A DNA stretch of 64,000 bases from Leptobrachium leishanense (GCA_009667805.1 CM019067.1:245183721-245247720); one strand, 5' to 3'. Positions 1-11,206 are shown, numbered from the stretch's first letter. Numbers and translations: made by a program. Notes: generated by a model not told the origin, from the letters alone.

Positions 1-509
1 GTGGTCGTTGAGACAATCCGGGTTGATGGGCAGGAGATTTGAGAACGGAATATCTTGGATCACAAGGGAACACTGGAAGACTGGAGCGGTGAGGCCACAG
101 TATAACCTGGTTAATGAACTGAGAAAGGCGGCAGGTTTAAATAGGGTTCAGAGGATCATAGAAACACCGCTCACCTGGGAATCGTAGGTGGAGTTGGGAT
201 ACCTGAGTACTTGATAGGTTAATGGGAGGAATACGAGGATCTCCAGAACAGGTGTCATGCAGTACCCGTAATCGACCAGCAGAGGGCACCAGAGTACCAG
301 GAGTTTTGTTTCTTAAGGAGATATGCGAACGCGCGTGCGCGCTTAGTTTCTCGGCATTTGGCTCCTGTCGGCGGCGTGGGGCGGACCTTGAGCTCTCCCT
401 TCCAGCTTAGAGAGTGTGGAGCGGCGTGCCAGAAGGGACCTCGGGTGAGTATACTAGGTGTCCCAACATGGCGGCCGTGGCCGTGAGTGGACCGCGGAGC
501 GGGGCATGA
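1..509 (+). mobile_element. 3' end of an LTR retrotransposon (LTR about 253-509)
   Basis: Positions 253-509 start with TGTCATGC and end with GCATGACA, the TG...CA termini expected of a short LTR. The left 252 bases would be the last part of the internal region, running off the window edge; a purine-rich stretch (AATGGGAGGAA) lies shortly before the LTR. No matching target duplication flanks 253-509 on its own, which fits it being one end of a longer element rather than a solo LTR. The LTR is GC- and CpG-rich compared with its surroundings. No gag-pol coding can be read. The LTR family is not identified. Confidence 0.4.
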
Positions 510-632
510 CATTTCCTGACTAACTTTGTTATGTTCCATTAAAAGCCATTTGCAAGTCTACATTATATTTTTGCGAGTTCACGTTACAAAAATGCACACA
601 GAAAAGAGCCATTATCCCCCTCCAAGACACAG

Positions 633-1497
633 AGTGTTATTCAAAGAGATCCGAATTGTGGCGAAAGAACAGTGAAATTCAGAGTACGGTTACCTTTCCT
701 GGCCATTCGGTTATCCAAAGAGCAGGCGAATTGCCTGCACATACGGTGCCTGTTCGTTGTCTGTTCGGGGGCAGTGAAACCCCCATAAAGAAGCAATGCT
801 TCGTCTATTCAGAGAACAAAAACCAGCAGGGAAAAGTTGCTGAAGTGCCCTGCTGTTCGGAGCTGTCATTCGACAGGTTTATTCAGGCGAATCCCATAGG
901 CTTCAATGTTAAAAATATTTCTGTTTTAATTCAATGTCTAATAAACCGTTGATTATAATATTCTGCAGTAAAAAGTCTCTTTATTCATATATTTTTTAGG
1001 ATCTTTTAGGGATTTTTCAGGGTTTCCTTTGTTTTTTTTGTTCAATCGTTTTTTCTTTTTTCTGTAACAGCCCTTTTTATTATCATTCATTGGACCTCAT
1101 ATGTAAATTTCAGACATTTTCGTTCTGTGGTTTCTTTGCAAACAGCGTTTCACTTTACAAACATTCAAGCGTACTCTTTTTTATTTTTTTTTACTCCATT
1201 CGTCTGTGGTGTCGGGTTTTTCCGGCGGCTGCTCTGCGCGGTGATCGACGGCTGCACGGATTTCTCTGGCGTGTTTGGCGGGGTTAATCCAGATGTTTTT
1301 GCAGTTTTTGGTGTGCGTTCGCCGGGTTTTGCAGTGAGTTTTCGTCAGGTTTGCGTCGGCTTTTCCCTGCACTACGATGGCCCTTCGATGCTTGCTGAAT
1401 ACAACGCAGGGTTGCCGAAATGGGATCGCACCGAATTGAAGAGAAAGAAAAATCACCAAACGTGCGGTGACTTTTCGATGCTCTTTGAATAACCCTG
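633..1497. mobile_element. Long MITE, CAGGGTTATTCAAAGAG family (copy 1)
   Basis: The left end reads TGTTATTCAAAGAG and the right end CTCTTTGAATAACCCTG, an imperfect terminal inverted repeat. ACA occurs on both sides, a possible 3-bp target duplication. The interior (for example 880-1140 and 1200-1400) matches the copies at 13262-21173, 31021-31841 and 43740-44315 in one orientation or the other. There is no transposase, so this is a non-autonomous DNA transposon of about 0.86 kb. Superfamily is uncertain; 3-bp duplications would suggest a PIF/Harbinger-like source. Confidence 0.6.
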
Positions 1498-3855
1498 ACA
1501 GATGGACCTCTCTGGTTTATGGTAAAATATTATATTAATATATTCCAGCAGCTAGGTGATAATAAAGATAAACACATCATACGTATAAACAAACAATTTT
1601 TACTGTTCCCTTAATTTTGTGTGCTAATTCCAATTCTAGAGACTATTTGTAAGCCTAGTTATAAAGCTGTAATAGAGGCTCATACAAGGATGCAGAAACT
1701 TTCAACTAATCTCTTTTAATATATAGACAGAATGTATATACCCTATATTAATAAGGATAGGACCTGCTGAGATGGGGTACATTGATGTTGTGGCAGGTTT
1801 ATGCAAAGTATGATCATATTTTGTACCCCATTGTTTATTCATAACTCAGGTGTTTCTAAATCCTTTATAACTATATTAAAATGGAGTGCTTGATATTTGG
1901 TATGTGGTATTCCTTGGACTTAGAAGCACCCTTCAAAAAAGTGTATGTTTAACGTTTAATGGAGATACAATGGTCCACAAGACCCCTGCTCTCCTCGTAG
2001 TGGCACAGCGGCTTGTGTTTTAAATGGACAAATAGGTAATAATGGTTTGCTCCATCACCTCCACATTTAGTCCCCCCATCTCAGTACCCCGACTGGATCA
2101 CATCTGTTAATGCCGCATCCTTGCCGGACCCCGTTCTCTCCATAGCAGGCTCTGGTGCCTTTTTCCAGGCCTTAAATTAAGCTTAAGGACCAGGACACGT
2201 AAAGAGCCTCGCTAGCATAAGACAACGCTGTAGATGTGGGAATTTCTTAGAACAGCAACAACAATGAAGACCTTTATTGGGTTATATATATACAGTCCCA
2301 GGGTAGCGTGGCAGCCAATGTAAAATAACACCCTGGCATTTTACAGCACTACATCATAATCCCTCCCCTAGAAAATGTTGTGAGTTTTCCATGTTCTGAT
2401 TTTGTGAAGTTTCTTTAGTATGCTTCTCGAACTGTGAGGCATAATCAGACCTGGTACAGACAGTGAGATAAACATTGAGTCAACATTTCTAGGCAGAATA
2501 GAACAATGACTGTCGTTAATGGTAAACCGGAACAGCCTAAACCAGCAGATAAGGGGGCAGTGCTTGCCATTCACGATTAACAAAAAGACCTCTCAAATGT
2601 ACACAGATAATTAACACATTCCTGAGAGGTGATGCTGGAAAAGGCTATCATAACCCAGCCAGCAACCCTATCAGCAGATAGACAATAACATTATTCATAC
2701 ATAACAGAGATTACACAAAACACACTGCACCATCACAGGCACAGTGTGATTTCAACATAAGAGATGGCAGGGAGATAATATAGAACATGAGGCTTGTACC
2801 TTCCAAAAACATTTCTAGGCCCATGTACCCCAAGTTCAAAGTGACACACGTTACCGTCCCGTCATTGGAAATGAGAAGGTGAGTTGGTGCAGTGGAATTG
2901 TTTGCTTTACAAGTAAAAGCACATAATGTCACTGCCTTAGAAGAGAGAAAAAAGTGAATTTTGCATTTATTTATTATTTCATTTTTCTATTTTTACACAT
3001 TAAATTGTCATATTTGGGATCGTTGAAAAGACCAGACTCTGACCTTTCCAATGACTCCTCATTTTACCTTTTGTGCTGTAAAGTTTAGAGATGCAGGGTT
3101 CTAAAGTCATCCCAGTGCTCCTTGCTGCAGTGTGGCGGTTTAAGTTTTTGTTGGAACAATGTGTAATAACGCATTGTGCCATCGCCTCCACACTTGCTGG
3201 CATTGTGGGAAATGAGTTGGTGTGTTAGAATGTGAACATTGATGCTGCACTAATTGAAAAGTGAACAATAGGGATGCATTAGAATAAAAAATAAATTTGT
3301 ATTTATGTATTTTTATATAAAATGCACTGGTCATGCTCTGGCCTTTCCATTGATATCTCACATGAACCTGTACCTGCTACGAATCCAGAGATTCAGGGAT
3401 CAAAGGACCCCTGTATCTCCTCCATAGGGAATCCCCTGCCTGGCTGGGGGAGGTCCCATTTCTAACATCATTGTGCCCATGAGCGATGACATCAGAGCTG
3501 CCTCTGTTAGAAAGGTTGCCCCTGGCCAGTACCCTATCCCTCTTGATCTCACTGTGCTAGGGACCATCAGTGTGGGCATTATTGGGCATGGGCCTGGAGT
3601 TGCAGCTCCAATAGGCCCTATGTTAATCTTGCCCTGAATGGGCAATGTATTCCCTGGTACATATTTTTCTGTGATGGGGGGCCTGTTTACCGCTACACGC
3701 AGAATAAAAACCCTCTAGTCCAGTAGGATACCAGTAAAGATGACTGGGCTTGTCACCACATTGGTCATGGAATTACACAAGGTGGGAGCACAACGAGTGG
3801 CCTTACACTTTTACACCAAATTCATTTTCTATACTGAATGGCACTAATGCATGTA
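1498..3855. other. Intronic or intergenic DNA with an old degenerate repeat, no gene seen
   Basis: No credible coding exon is visible. A degenerate repeat about 325 bp long recurs near 3010-3080 and 3340-3410 (GACCTTTCCAATGA... then AGAGATGCAGGGTTC) and again at 25480-25830. A further related piece lies near 1960-2080. These look like an old interspersed repeat with internal duplication. The short open frames here carry no recognisable domain. The stretch lies downstream of the last SUGCT exon seen, so it is probably inside a SUGCT intron. Confidence 0.4.
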
Positions 3856-5461
3856 CAGTCAGGTCCAGAAATATTGGGACATCGACACAATTCTAACATC
3901 TTTGGCTCTATACACCACCACAATGGAATTGGAATGAAACAAACACAATGTGCTCTAACTGCAGACTGTCAGCTTTAATTTGAGGGTATGCACATCCAAC
4001 TCAGGTGAACGGTGTAGGACTTACAGCAGTTTGCAGATGTGTCTCCCACTTGTTAAGGGACCAAAAGTAATGGGACAGAATAATAATCATAAATCAAACT
4101 TTCCCTTCTTAATACTTGGTTGCAAATCCTTTGCAGTCAATCACAGCCTGAAGTCTGGAACGCATAGACATCACCAGACGCTGGGTTTCAACCCTGGTGA
4201 TGCTCTGCCAGGCCTCTACTGCAACTGTCTTCAGTTCCTGCTTGTTCTTGGGGAATTTTCCCTTCAGCTTTGTCTACTCTTCAGCAAGTGAAATGCATGC
4301 TCAATGGGATTCAGGTGAGGTGATTGGTTGCTGCAGTATGCTTTGAGTCATTGTCCATCTGCACTGTGAAGAGCCGTCCAATGAGTTCTGCAGCATTTGG
4401 CTGAATGTGAGCAGATAATATTGCCCGTAACACTTCAGAATTCATCCTGCTGCTTTTGTCAGCAGTCACATCCATCATCAATAAATACAAGAGAACCAGT
4501 TCCATTGGCAGCCATACATGCCCACGCCATGACACTACCACCACCATGCTTCACTGAAGAGGTGGTATGCTTAGGATCATGAGCATTTCCATTCCTTCTC
4601 CATATTCTTCTCTTCCCATCGCTCTGGTACAAGTTGATCTTGGTCTCATCTGTCCATAGGATCTTGTTCCAGAACTGTGAAGGCTTTGTTAGGTGTTGTT
4701 TGGCAAACTCTAATCTGGCCTTCCTGCTTTTGAGGCACACCAATGGTTTACATCTTGTGGTGAACCCTCTGTATTCACTCTGGTGAAGTCTTCTCTTGAT
4801 TGTTGACTTTGACACACAAACACCTACCTCCTGGAGAGTGTTCCTGATCTGGCCAACTGTTGTGAAGGGTGTTTTCTTCACCAGGGAAAGAATTCTTCGG
4901 TCATCCACCACAGTTGTTTTCCGTGGTCTCCCGGGTCTTTTGGTGTTGCTGAGCTCACCGGTGCATTCCTTCTTTTTGAGAATGTTCCAAACAGTTGTTT
5001 TGGCCACACCTAATGTTCTTGCTATCTCTCTGATGGGTTTGTTTTGTTTCTTCAGCCTAATGATGGCTTGCTTCACTGATAGTGACAGCTCTTTTGATCT
5101 CATCTTGAGAGTTGACAGCAACAGATTCAAAATGCAAATAGCACACTTGAAATGAACTCTGGGCCTTTTATCTGCACATTGTAATTAGGGTAATGAGGGA
5201 ATATCACCCACCTGGCCATGGAACAGCTGAGAAGCCAATTGTCCCATTACTTTAGGTCCCTTAACAAGTGGGAGGCACATCTGCAAACTGCTGTAAATCC
5301 TACACCGTTCACCTGAGTTGGATGTACATACCCTCAAATTAAAGCTGACAGTCTGCAGTTAAAGCACATTGTGTTTGTTTCATTCCAACTCCATTGTGGT
5401 GGTGTATAGAGTCAAAGATGTTAGAATTGTGTCAATGTCCCAATATTTCTGGACCTGACTG
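3856..5461 (-). mobile_element. Full-length Tc1-like DNA transposon (1.6 kb)
   Basis: The element begins CAGTCAGGTCCAGAAATATT and ends with its near-perfect inverse AATATTTCTGGACCTGACTG, with TA on each side. A second inverted block near each end reads through the CTCAAATTAAAGCTGACAG and CAAGTGGGAG motifs, so the inverted repeats extend roughly 230 bp. Internal coding is on the minus strand (next entry). Length and TA target duplication are typical of Tc1/mariner. It sits in a SUGCT intron. Confidence 0.93.
4263..5130 (-). pseudogene. Tc1-type DDE transposase, frameshifted and internally deleted
   Basis: From about 5103 the frame encodes the Tc1 N-terminal paired-like helix-turn-helix (MRSKELSLSVKQAIIRL), then the GRPR motif (KRPGRPRKTT), a second DNA-binding helix region, and the first catalytic Asp in [11 protein letters not shown]. 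The frame is lost near 4460. In another frame QMDNDSKHTA supplies the second Asp. The third acidic residue appears as HLNPIEHAF after a deletion removing the usual segment between the second Asp and the final Glu. A functional member would cut and paste the element at TA sites. This copy cannot make an intact enzyme. The transposase reads opposite to the plus strand shown. Confidence 0.9.
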
Positions 5462-5719
5462 TAGAGCTTCCAATCTGGCACCTATCATCCTGGACTAATT
5501 ATGTTTCAACAACCATAAGGCTGGCAAAGCTAAATGGGCATTTAGAGACTCTAGTCTTTAAAGATGGAGACCTACGCTTTGGGTTGCTTTTTTCTAAATA
5601 TAACAAGATTGTTTCAAATCAGCAATTCTAAAATGTGCCTACATTGCATTTTCAAAAATTTCCAGCACATAGAGGACATCAAAGAGAACAGATAAAATGC
5701 AACACTTGAATAGCATTAC

Positions 5720-5840
5720 CTGTAATAGAGCAGTAAACAATATGAGGAGCAACTGCTTTAATGTCATCGTAACCAAGTCCCATCTCCGACAGTTTGCCAG
5801 GAATGTAATTTTCAATGAAAACATCACACCCTTGTGCAAG
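5720..5840 (-). CDS. SUGCT: SUGCT internal exon (CoA-transferase family III core)
   Basis: On the minus strand an acceptor TTAATCAG ends at 5841 and a donor GTAATG follows 5720. The 121-nt exon reads [20 protein letters not shown] then [20 protein letters not shown], a segment highly characteristic of family III CoA transferases and close to vertebrate SUGCT. SUGCT moves CoA from succinyl-CoA (or hydroxymethylglutaryl-CoA) to glutarate; loss causes glutaric aciduria type III in humans. The exon starts in phase 0 and leaves one extra base for the next exon, which is not in the window. It follows the exon at 10073-10123 in frame. The next exons would lie left of position 1. Confidence 0.95.
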
Positions 5841-6597
5841 CTGATTAAAAAAAAGATTAAATAACAGTAGTCAATCAAATATCAATTCTTTTATGCTACT
5901 TATATAACTAATAATACATAACATAAAAGGAAAAGCTTTAAAACTAGCAAAATGAAATAAATTGACATGGTTAGTTTCCAGATATTTTGGTTGCTTATTT
6001 ATAAAGAAAAAAATCGTAAATATATCTTTATTATTAATTTTGTGGTTCTGATATTTGTAGATCAATCCAATATCTTAATAATTTAACGTAAAGAACAAGC
6101 TCCAAAAGTCCACAAAGGTACTGCCATCTCACAGATCAATTGCATTTCAGAGGGCACTGGCAGTAGTGTCCCTGTCATTTATTGACATTTTTATAATACT
6201 GCATGGGTCCTAAGTGGTTGGTTTTAAACGTAGACAGCTTTAATATCAGAACAGTCACTTGCCACTGAGTTGACAAATCCATATGATGTGTAATAATAAA
6301 CGTGTCTGCATGGAAGCGGCATTAGTCATCATCAGGTTCTGTTTAGGTGGGCTCAAGCCATGGATGACGTACAATAAAACCAGTTTATGGATAGATAATG
6401 CTATAATTAGAGTAGATTTATACAATCCTTTATTGTGAACTGTAGAAAAATAGGAATAATGTATCATTAACCCCTTCATTATGAAGTTGTGTTCCATAAA
6501 TCCACTGTCAGGAAACAATGGATTTAAGGAAAACTTTGCAGAAGCAAAACAGTGAAAATGTGCTTGTAAATCTCAAAACCACATTTTCTACCGGCTA
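5841..6597. other. SUGCT intron, AT-rich, no feature recognised
   Basis: This is plain AT-rich sequence with no open exon, no terminal inverted repeats and no tandem structure that I can see. It separates the SUGCT exon at 5720-5840 from a pair of palindromic MITEs. Confidence 0.4.
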
Positions 6598-7035
6598 AGG
6601 CTAGGGACAGATGAGCGCATTTTCTGCGGCCACCGTCAAAATGTACGTCGATGCGTGCGCACGCATTTTTTCACGGAATACGCTTAAGTGGTCAGACGAT
6701 GCGCAATTCTGGACGTATTTCATGACGATGGGGTGAAAAGAAGTCTAGGGAAATCCGGCTGTTTGAACGTTATGTTGGCCGCACACTAGCAGCGTCTGAC
6801 ATCTCCTAATCACGCACACACGCTGCTATGCGGCCGCAGCGCACTCTGTACGTCAGTACCAGCGGTTTAATGTTCTCGAAAAAATGCGTTCATTTTCCAC
6901 TTGCGTTGCGCGGCCGGACTTTTGTGCGACCGTACTTCGTATATTGGCTGTCATTGCCTGTCATCTGCTGCTAGTGCGGCCGTAATTATGTGCGCCAGAA
7001 CGCGCGTTCGCACTGCCTCAGTCTGACCCTAGCCT
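6598..7035. mobile_element. Palindromic CpG-rich MITE, AGGCTAGGGTCAGACG family
   Basis: The ends are AGGCTAGGGACAGATGAGCG on the left and CTGACCCTAGCCT on the right, inverse to each other. TA lies on the left and CA on the right, probably a mutated TA duplication. The interior has many CpG steps (GCGCACG, TTTTTTCACGG) and shares sequence with the copies at 7235, 33043, 58316, 61633 and 50116. It has no coding capacity. Confidence 0.75.
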
Positions 7036-7234
7036 CAAAGGCACCGCTACATGTCTGCAACAATATTATGTGTCAGTTTTCCTTGAAGTAAATAAACTCC
7101 AAGCTGATCAAACTGTTTTGGCAGCTTGGCTGTCATGCCCACAGTGATAAAACGTTTGGGGGCACATTCTGGAGCCCATTTGCAAACAAATATAGGAAAC
7201 TATTACATAGCACTGTGCCTGCAGATTTTCCCTA

Positions 7235-7631
7235 AGGCTAGGGTCAGACGAACGCATTTTTGTGTTGTCCGTGAAAAAGTGCGTTCGAACGAATGGACGT
7301 ATTTTTTCACGGAATACGCGATATCGCTCATACGATGCGCATTTTCGTCCTTGATTTTGTACGGATCATCAATAAAACACTTTTTGCGTCTGGACGTTAT
7401 GTAGGCCAGACATTAGCATCGTCTGACGTCTCCTAATCACGCACACACGCCGCTAGCGGACGCAGCGCACTCTGTACGTCAGTACTAGCGGTATCACGTT
7501 CTCGAAAAAATGCGTTTGTTTGCCGCTTGCGTTGCGTATATTGCCCGTCATGGCCGTTATTTGCTGCTACTACGGCCGTAATAAAGTGCGGCTGCACGCG
7601 CATTCGCACTGCGTTAGTCTGACCCTAGCCT
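7235..7631. mobile_element. Palindromic CpG-rich MITE, same family, TA duplicated
   Basis: The left end is AGGCTAGGGTCAGACGAACG and the right end CTGACCCTAGCCT, with TA on both sides, which points to a Tc1/mariner-type mobiliser. It carries the shared interior motifs CACGCACACACGCCGCTAGC and TCTCGAAAAAATGCGTT. The two family members at 6598 and 7235 lie only 200 bp apart. Confidence 0.8.
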
Positions 7632-7769
7632 TACTGTCTCCACTTTGTCATATTCCAGGGTAGGTGCTAACTTCACCATGGAATGCAGCACAAAGCAGCC
7701 AAATCCCATCGCGAGTATCGGCTTGTGGAGTCCATATGACTCCATGGAGCTTTGAGCGTCCCAAACGTG

Positions 7770-8022
7770 AGCTCTGCTCGAGCTTTAGTGAAACTTTAGT
7801 GAAACTAAATGTTGCATCATGGGATAAAAAAAAAAAAAAAAAAAAAAATCGAAAAAAAAAAACAAGAGTTGAACACATATCTACATATTTCCTTTTTATA
7901 TGTAATTACTTCCACCAAAGAAAAAAATGGTAACATGTGTTTTATATTGTGTTTTGTTTGTAATGCACAAGTAATCTAATTACAGCTTATGTTAATAGTA
8001 GTGTTCCTTTAATATAGTGCTA
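7770..8022. mobile_element. Partial TTAA-type MITE with an A-rich tract (7826-7862)
   Basis: The segment has AAATGTTGCATCATGGGAT, poly-A, and near its end GTAATGCACAAGTAA and TAGTGTTCCTTTAA. These match, inverted, the better preserved element at 21697-22364 (AGGGACACTAC ... GCATTACAAGC ... CATGATGCAACATTT). It is therefore probably a truncated copy of the same piggyBac-like non-autonomous family. Confidence 0.5.
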
Positions 8023-8222
8023 CAGAAAAAGCGAACCTGTCTGGGAGGGTCCCATTACGGTAACCTAGCTATACAAGTTATTGAGAAATATACAGGGTTA
8101 TTCAGAGAAAGGTGAAAACCAGGAGAATTGGCAGGAGAAGAGAACAATCTAGGCCAAATAGCCGATTTGGAAAGTGAGATAAATGGGAGAATTTTTATGG
8201 TTTGTCTATTTTGACCTACAGG

Positions 8223-9716
8223 CAGGGCCGGCCCAAGCCACTGTGCTGCCTGGAGCAATGGATGAAGTGCTGCCCCCCCCAAAAAAAAAATAACATGCGT
8301 TGTATATGAGAGTGTCACAGAGTTCCACAGCAATAAAACTCACAGTAATGTGCGGTGTGTATGAACGTATCACAGAGCCCCACAGCCAAAAAACTCACAG
8401 TAATGTGCGGTGTGTATGAACATATCACAGAGTTCCACAGCAATGTGGTGTGTATGAGTGTATCACGGAGCTCCACAGCAATAAAACTCACAGTAATGTG
8501 CGGTGTGTATGAGTGTATCACAGAGTGCCACAGCAATAAAACTCACAGTAGTATGCGGTGTGTATGAGTGTATCCCATAACACCACATAGCCCACATTTA
8601 CACACTCCACAGGTCTCACATACTCCACATGTCTCACACACTACAAAGGTCTCACACACTCCACTGGTCTCACACACACACACACTCCACAGGTCACACA
8701 CACTGTCTCCAGTCACACACAAACAACTTCACACGCTGGGTGGTGCCACATTGGAACAGGGGGATATTTAGGCAGACTTGGGGCAGCCCAGGGCACTGCA
8801 GAGTTCCCTTTTTCCACCCAATGGGCAGATTAAGCAGCCTGTCTCTCCCCAATAAGGGATGGGTGTGGACAGCTGAAAAGGCGGCCTGCTTTCTCCATGG
8901 AAACCACCGGCCTGCTGGAGGTTCTCACACCCCCTCCCTCCTTCAGCTCAAAGGTCCTGTGCCAGCAGTCAGAGAGCGGGGTGGGTGTCCTGCAGCTCTC
9001 ACCAGGCTCAGCCATCCCTGGGCCGGCGGGGGACAGGGTGCTGGGGGGGCCCCCAGGGCATCCCTCACCTCCCCCCACAAGACGCAGCACAGGACGGCAA
9101 AGCGCCTACCAGAGACTGGGGATCACTGAGGCCACCACGGATCAGGCCAAACCCGGAGGGCTCTAGGCGCTCAGTGAGCACGGGGCAGCCATGTCCGGCT
9201 CCTCCCGCTGTGCAGTCCCCTTCCATGTGACAGAGGTCCCTTTAATGGAAAGGGGGTTAATTCTTTACGTCAGAATCAATCTCAGCCCTCCCCTCCCCCA
9301 CTCATGAGAGTGTGGAATCCTGAAGAGTAACCTGATCCCTAAACTGTGTGATGGAGGGAGAGCCTCCCCTCCAATGTTTCCCAAAAGCTCACACTCACTG
9401 GAGACTGCGGGCAGTGTGCACCTCTGACCAGCTGCTCTATAAGTCCAACGCCGCTGTCCGCCCACCCACAGGACACGCGGCGGCATCTTGATCCCGCGCT
9501 GGCCGTGTAGACTGTGGAGGCATGCGTGTGGGGGTGGGCGCGGTCAGCATTGGCGGTGTAACTCGTGAGGGCCATGATGCGCCGGCGGCAAATTAGATGC
9601 TGCCGCGGTGCAACAAAAAGTAGTGCAGCGGCCGCGGCGTTGGCAAATTTGCCGCTCTCAAATTTCTGCCGCCTGGAGCAAGTGCTCCACACTGCTCCAT
9701 CGTTGGGCCGGCCCTG
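8223..9716. mobile_element. Non-autonomous hAT, CAGGGCCGGCCCAA family
   Basis: The ends are CAGGGCCGGCCCAAG on the left and TTGGGCCGGCCCTG on the right. The 8-bp flanks CCTACAGG and CCTAAAGG match at seven of eight positions, the hAT hallmark. About 1.5 kb long with no transposase. The interior holds a 55-57-bp minisatellite (8310-8580), a CACACTCCACAGGTCTCA short repeat (8590-8730) and a CpG-rich right half. The open frames within it are fortuitous. It is inserted in a MITE. Confidence 0.88.
8310..8580. repeat. Minisatellite, about 55-bp unit, 4-5 copies
   Basis: Units carry AATAAAACTCACAGTAATGT, then GCGGTGTGTATGAGTGTAT, then CACAGAGTTCCACAGC, with small variants and one shortened copy. 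The same unit makes up the array at 43085-43535 inside a hAT with different ends, and one unit-like fragment is at 38065-38110. Confidence 0.85.
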
Positions 9717-10072
9717 CCTAAAGGTCTATTCAGAGAAAGGTGAAAACCAGGAGAACTGGCAGGAGAAGAGAACAATCTAGACCATATAGCCAAACCAGAA
9801 AAATTCTCCCATTAATCTCACTTTCCAAATTGGCTATTTGGTCTAGATTGCTCTTTTCTCCTGACAGTTCTCCTGGTTTTCACATTTCTCTGAATAACCC
9901 TGATAGAATTTTCACTTCTCCAGTCATTCTCCTGAGTTTCACCTTTCTTTGAATAGACCTGATGGACTCATATCAAAATAATTAGTTAATTAAATGCTTT
10001 TCTTTTATTTACTAAAACTGTAACAAAAATTACAAAAATAATAGATTATAATTCATTTTGCATTTTACGTAC

Positions 10073-10123
10073 CTCTTGAATGATTTTAGTCCCTCTCGCA
10101 TTTTTCATATTGACAGCTATACT
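10073..10123 (-). CDS. SUGCT: SUGCT internal exon (51 nt)
   Basis: On the minus strand the acceptor CATCAG ends at 10124 and the donor GTACGT begins at 10072. The 17 codons read SIAVNMKNARGTKIIQE, matching the vertebrate SUGCT segment that follows the conserved NRNKK motif of the previous exon. Both borders are phase 0, so it joins cleanly to the exons at 11113-11198 and 5720-5840. In family III CoA transferases this stretch belongs to the first Rossmann-like lobe, where sequence resemblance to the family is strong. Confidence 0.93.
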
Positions 10124-10551
10124 CTGATGAAAATAAAATGTGAGAATATATATCAATAATTATGGTGTTTTTGAATTCTTAACCCATTCACTGCTGAGCC
10201 ATTTCCCAGCCATAGGCTCCATCTATTTAATTACATATTTCAGCCATTAATTCCGATTTATTTATCCCATGAACAAAGTCACATCTGAGCCCTAAACAGA
10301 AAAAAACTTTACAAATCTTTGCGCTTTAAAAGTCTTTAAGTTTTAAAAGTCTTAGAATAGTTATGAAATTGTAAAATACATTGCTATATACAGTTCAAAG
10401 TCCTACTGATTCTGTGTAACCCAAGTTCTGCAGGCTTGCTCTTGTCTCCTTAGAGAACACCAGGAGATGATACCAGCAATGGCACACATTGCTGATATCA
10501 GCATAAATTAGTGTCTCCCTTCTATTACAAGTTGAGACGCTAACATACAGG

Positions 10552-10732
10552 GTTATTCAGAGAAAGGTGAAAATCAGGAGAATTGGCAGAAGAGAACAAT
10601 CTAGAGTAGACCAACTAGCCGATTTGGAAAGTGAGATAAATGGGAGAAGTTTTCTGGCTTGGCTATTTTGACCTAGAATTTTCACTTCTCCTGTCATTCT
10701 CCTGAGTTTCACCCTTCTGTGAATAGACCTGA
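10552..10732. mobile_element. Short CAGGGTTATTCAGAG MITE
   Basis: The left end is CAGGGTTATTCAGAGAAAGG and the right end ACCCTTCTGTGAATAGACCTG, flanked by ATA on both sides. About 180 bp, with no coding. It lies in the 1-kb intron between two SUGCT exons. Confidence 0.65.
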
Positions 10733-11112
10733 TAGTGGCTCACTCGAAATAGAGCCCATGATCGGGATCAGTAAACATTTATAGCTCACGCCAACCCTAT
10801 AGCAGCTCCCTGTTACCAGATGAGCTGGAGTAGCGGCCTTTACCTGTGCATATGTTTACATTCTTAAATAACATCTACTTAATATCGTGAATAATAACTG
10901 TATGATCACACAAACAGACTCTTGTTATAACATTTTATCTTTTTCTACTATCCTGGAGCTCACCCTAGCTAACAGATAAATAACATAAATGGAAAAGTGA
11001 TGTAAGGTATACAAAAGTAACAAAAGTGTAAAATACTAGTTTAAATATTTGGCATCAAGTGACATTTACTGCATGAATTTGGTAGAAACAAAATCATGAA
11101 TCGATGGATTAC

Positions 11113-11198
11113 CTTCTTATTTCTGTTTATACTTAAGAAATAAGCACTTTCTGTTCCTAGAAAAGGAGGTCCCCATGATCTTGTATCATCCCCAGATC
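11113..11198 (-). CDS. SUGCT: SUGCT internal exon ([11 protein letters not shown] motif)
   Basis: The minus-strand acceptor ATTTACAG ends at 11199 and the donor GTAATCC starts at 11112. After two bases completing a split Gly codon, the 28 codons read [16 protein letters not shown] then [12 protein letters not shown]. The GDDTR..GPPF..GTE..YFLS.NRNK pattern is diagnostic of family III CoA transferases, where this region lines the CoA-binding part of the intertwined dimer. It joins in phase with 35882-35955 upstream and 10073-10123 downstream. The acceptor lies only a few bases from a tandem array (11207-12190), so its pyrimidine-rich tract and branch point are probably inside repeat sequence. 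Confidence 0.95.
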
Positions 11199-11206
11199 CT
11201 GTAAAT

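Larger units (their letters stand above)
8088..9952. mobile_element. CAGGGTTATTCAGAGAAAGG MITE cluster, split by a hAT
   Basis: Arms at about 8092-8222 and 9717-9952 carry CAGGGTTATTCAGAGAAAGG and its inverse ending in GAATAACCCTG or GAATAGACCTG. ATA precedes the left end at 8092 and follows the CCCTG end at 9892, a possible 3-bp duplication. Related short copies are at 10552-10732 and about 12770-12930. These share the terminal motif, though little of the interior, with the longer CAGGGTTATTCAAAGAG MITEs. A hAT element (8223-9716) sits inside. Confidence 0.6.

Noticed and set aside
8629..9230. Pro/Gly-rich frames in the right half of the 8.2-kb hAT
   Set aside because: GC-rich MITE filler; frames on both strands are open and none has a domain.
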